Shown piece by piece: positions 51,001 to 51,398 of a stretch of 51,398 nucleotides of DNA. A program made the position numbers and the translations under genes. This stretch comes from JAZDJP01 sp043803805 (GTDB taxonomy: Bacteria > Planctomycetota > JAZDJP01): positions 1 to 51,398 of the forward strand of contig JAZDJP010000007.1 in the NCBI GenBank assembly GCA_043803805.1. The letters are read 5' to 3'. The stretch's first letter is position 1. Each line of letters opens with the position of its first letter. Below the pieces are notes generated by a model that worked only from the letters and a program-made list of their open reading frames with translations, did no database searches and was not told the origin of the DNA.

Positions 51001-51398
51001 TTGTCCAGAGCATGATGTTCAATACCTCCTTTGCCAGAAGACCCGCGCCGGCCGTCCCCGCCGCTTTCGTAGCGGCGAAACCGGAGGCCAGCGCCGGAAG
51101 AGACGCGAAGGATGCCGGGACGGATGCGGCGTCCGCCGTTTCCACGAGGATCGCGCCCAGGCCCGCGGCGCTCACGACCATGCCGCGGTGGCACAGTATC
51201 CGCCGGAGTTTCTCCAGGGCCGAGGCCGACCGCGAGGCCACCGTCCCCTCGGGAAGTCCGAGCGCCGCGGCGAGCTCCTTCCGCGTCCTTCCCTCGAGGT
51301 AGAGCCCCACGACCACCGCCCGTTCGCCCCCCCGGAGCGTGCCGAGGGCGGCGTCCACGTTGCGAAGAATCTCCTCCCGGTCGACCGCCTCTATTCCA
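48050..51398 (-). CDS. ECF-type sigma factor fused to an extracytoplasmic zinc-ribbon repeat domain, N-terminus off the window
   Basis: About 1115 visible residues, open to the right edge. The first 65 are sigma region 4 (VDREEILRNVDAALGTLRGGERAVVVGLYLEGRTRKELAAALGLPEGTVASRSASALEKLRRIL). An Ala-rich linker and one transmembrane segment (LSVAAGVVAAVTGIGVV) follow. The rest should lie outside the cytoplasm. It contains three GE(I/V)VNGL modules, two with Cys-pair ribbons (CPKC...CPEC...CDSC...CMGC; CPEC...CQLC) followed by AAKPWGATFVEGEPI, and one without cysteines. A HEAT-like stretch (DDLAALIANLSSKDGVERAAASKRLFELG) ends it. It is probably a membrane-tethered sigma factor that senses an envelope signal. 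Regions 2 and 1 lie beyond the window. Confidence 0.8.
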   Translation of the reverse strand, partial: GIEAVDREEILRNVDAALGTLRGGERAVVVGLYLEGRTRKELAAALGLPEGTVASRSASALEKLRRILCHRGMVVSAAGLGAILVETADAASVPASFASLPALASGFAATKAAGTAGAGLLAKEVLNIMLWTKLSVAAGVVAAVTGIGVVTPAAYRAVAGDMGDIAGKTVSTQTVLVELDLWGSAGGVMEMESRGRAVEAFMRRADVRVVQKVRKHLWLLDCGKADPFSVLNGCPHRQGAMILEEGNFKRGMAYENPYQKGQFLTPRPYGRVSWGSGSGDVKRMDTDVARYSNMPGIVAEKINTLPGKKVYGNSWMLKLTPGAGKTILDVFLMTDAGFDYEEIVASDARRVTSDVVPWGEVVNGLQAGLVPLGGEAATDWKGFLCPKCRSLRPGSGGPNGAPNATPDGKPCPECRKDIISGVYKLCDSCAAAKRVCMGCGAAKPWGATFVEGEPIRLEFHKRNTGKQELQFNESGVPHRWLVVFNPKDQDHEVPRKVAIDFVGGSNLLRIPSGRESSSDFTFFAFSKDVYEFKDKDARDDRGGSPRPIKTLLPGKYTVTASYEYNEPQEQTDGLWRGKVSTGAVEIEVKPKGVIAWGEIVNGLQAGLVPLGGGAAKDWPKPFVCPECIARPSKGIPLSDSYAAGNRLCQLCHAAKPWGATFVEGEPIGMEIHLQNKGDARIGVDGASLPAWKFVFTSKDGGVPRELRAGKIAEGAPPPAPGGPGSWVSPLHLSKGESEGVVFTIPPKPSWVFEDARPATDKSLPPLKNLPAGEYRVVASYERTNAGSFWTGKVSTGVVEIEIKPKGAGAQSEAGEIVNGLRLALKMTKARYAVDERWDGELRVDNVTGSSVFDTGRNFTVHLERDGGGDTGVRNSFGGRFNPKREHFVVLDRDPGRNSVTLRPFDQGQGLTVAISGHLSSWVPPPGTYRIWFTYSKMEDDGAKYGVAGKVWTGEIKSNVVTVEVGEVKGAAATDDLAALIANLSSKDGVERAAASKRLFELGSAALPALEKAGARGIATISPLRIDVIYSLIKGLKGGSYAPDGLGVRVESGTTKEDLVAMGRKHGFTLDGRFSTTSAPSAYVQLQGGKMLTGVMKELLSDEPQVVTVSLNYVKR

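Overview
The window is a 51.4 kb, GC-rich piece of a bacterial chromosome. Lineage clues point to the PVC superphylum (Planctomycetota, Verrucomicrobiota, Omnitrophota and relatives). They are the MSIHPSL...GLPKVKV small basic protein (6516-6869), which I know only from that group; an ECF-type sigma factor region fused to a large predicted extracytoplasmic domain (48050-51398); and many large secreted proteins and lipoproteins. I cannot name a genus. No rRNA, tRNA, CRISPR array, transposase or phage gene is visible. The ends cut through two genes, an AMP-forming ligase on the left and the sigma fusion on the right.

Layout. (1) 1-6.4 kb: a truncated acyl-CoA-synthetase-like gene reads leftward from a near-consensus sigma-54 promoter. 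Divergent to it is an apparent operon of a TPR/sigma-54 activator, an EboE-like TIM-barrel protein and glycyl-tRNA synthetase. (2) 6.5-12.9 kb: the small basic protein and a SPOR-domain membrane protein (minus strand), then four plus-strand genes for exported proteins: a VWA-like protein, two tandem paralogues and a C39-like peptidase/TPR lipoprotein. (3) 12.9-20.7 kb: rpsQ-rplN, with their own promoter and terminator and without the rest of the S10/spc operon, lie directly behind the filament genes fliC-flaG-fliD-fliS. (4) 20.7-26.5 kb: a TPR-glycosyltransferase, a large lipoprotein, a LacI-HTH/PilZ fusion regulator and a divergent zinc alcohol dehydrogenase. (5) 26.6-36.9 kb: an eleven-gene flagellar run in transcription order flgF-flgG-flgA-flgH-flgI-flgJ-flgN-flgK-flgL-fliW-csrA, led by a sigma-54-type promoter. 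(6) 37-51.4 kb: a ZIP metal transporter, a thioredoxin-fold protein, a 1603-residue repeat lipoprotein, an MDR dehydrogenase, a Gfo/Idh oxidoreductase, an ABC-2-like permease and the sigma fusion.

How the parts fit. The flagellar genes look layered. The rod/ring/junction operon has a sigma-54 box. Flagellin and FliD each have a sigma-28-like box (TNAA-N16-NCCGATAW). The flagellin leader folds into two adjacent hairpins whose hexaloops both match the CsrA/RsmE consensus ANGGAN, and the second holds the Shine-Dalgarno sequence. With fliW and csrA at the end of the rod operon, this is a complete candidate FliW-CsrA-flagellin homeostasis circuit. Flagellin (811 aa), FliD (1114 aa) and FlgL (748 aa) are all enlarged and appear to share a roughly 60-residue module, four copies in flagellin and one in each of the other two. 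The LacI-HTH/PilZ protein, with a complete RxxxR...DxSxxG signature, could link c-di-GMP to this locus.

Other structure: period-8 tandem arrays with fixed tetramer or hexamer cores just downstream of stop codons (26529, 37781, 47772), and an inverted pair of palindrome-bearing repeats (44901 and 47941) bracketing the Gfo/permease pair. All calls come from reading the sequence. No database search or structure prediction was run.
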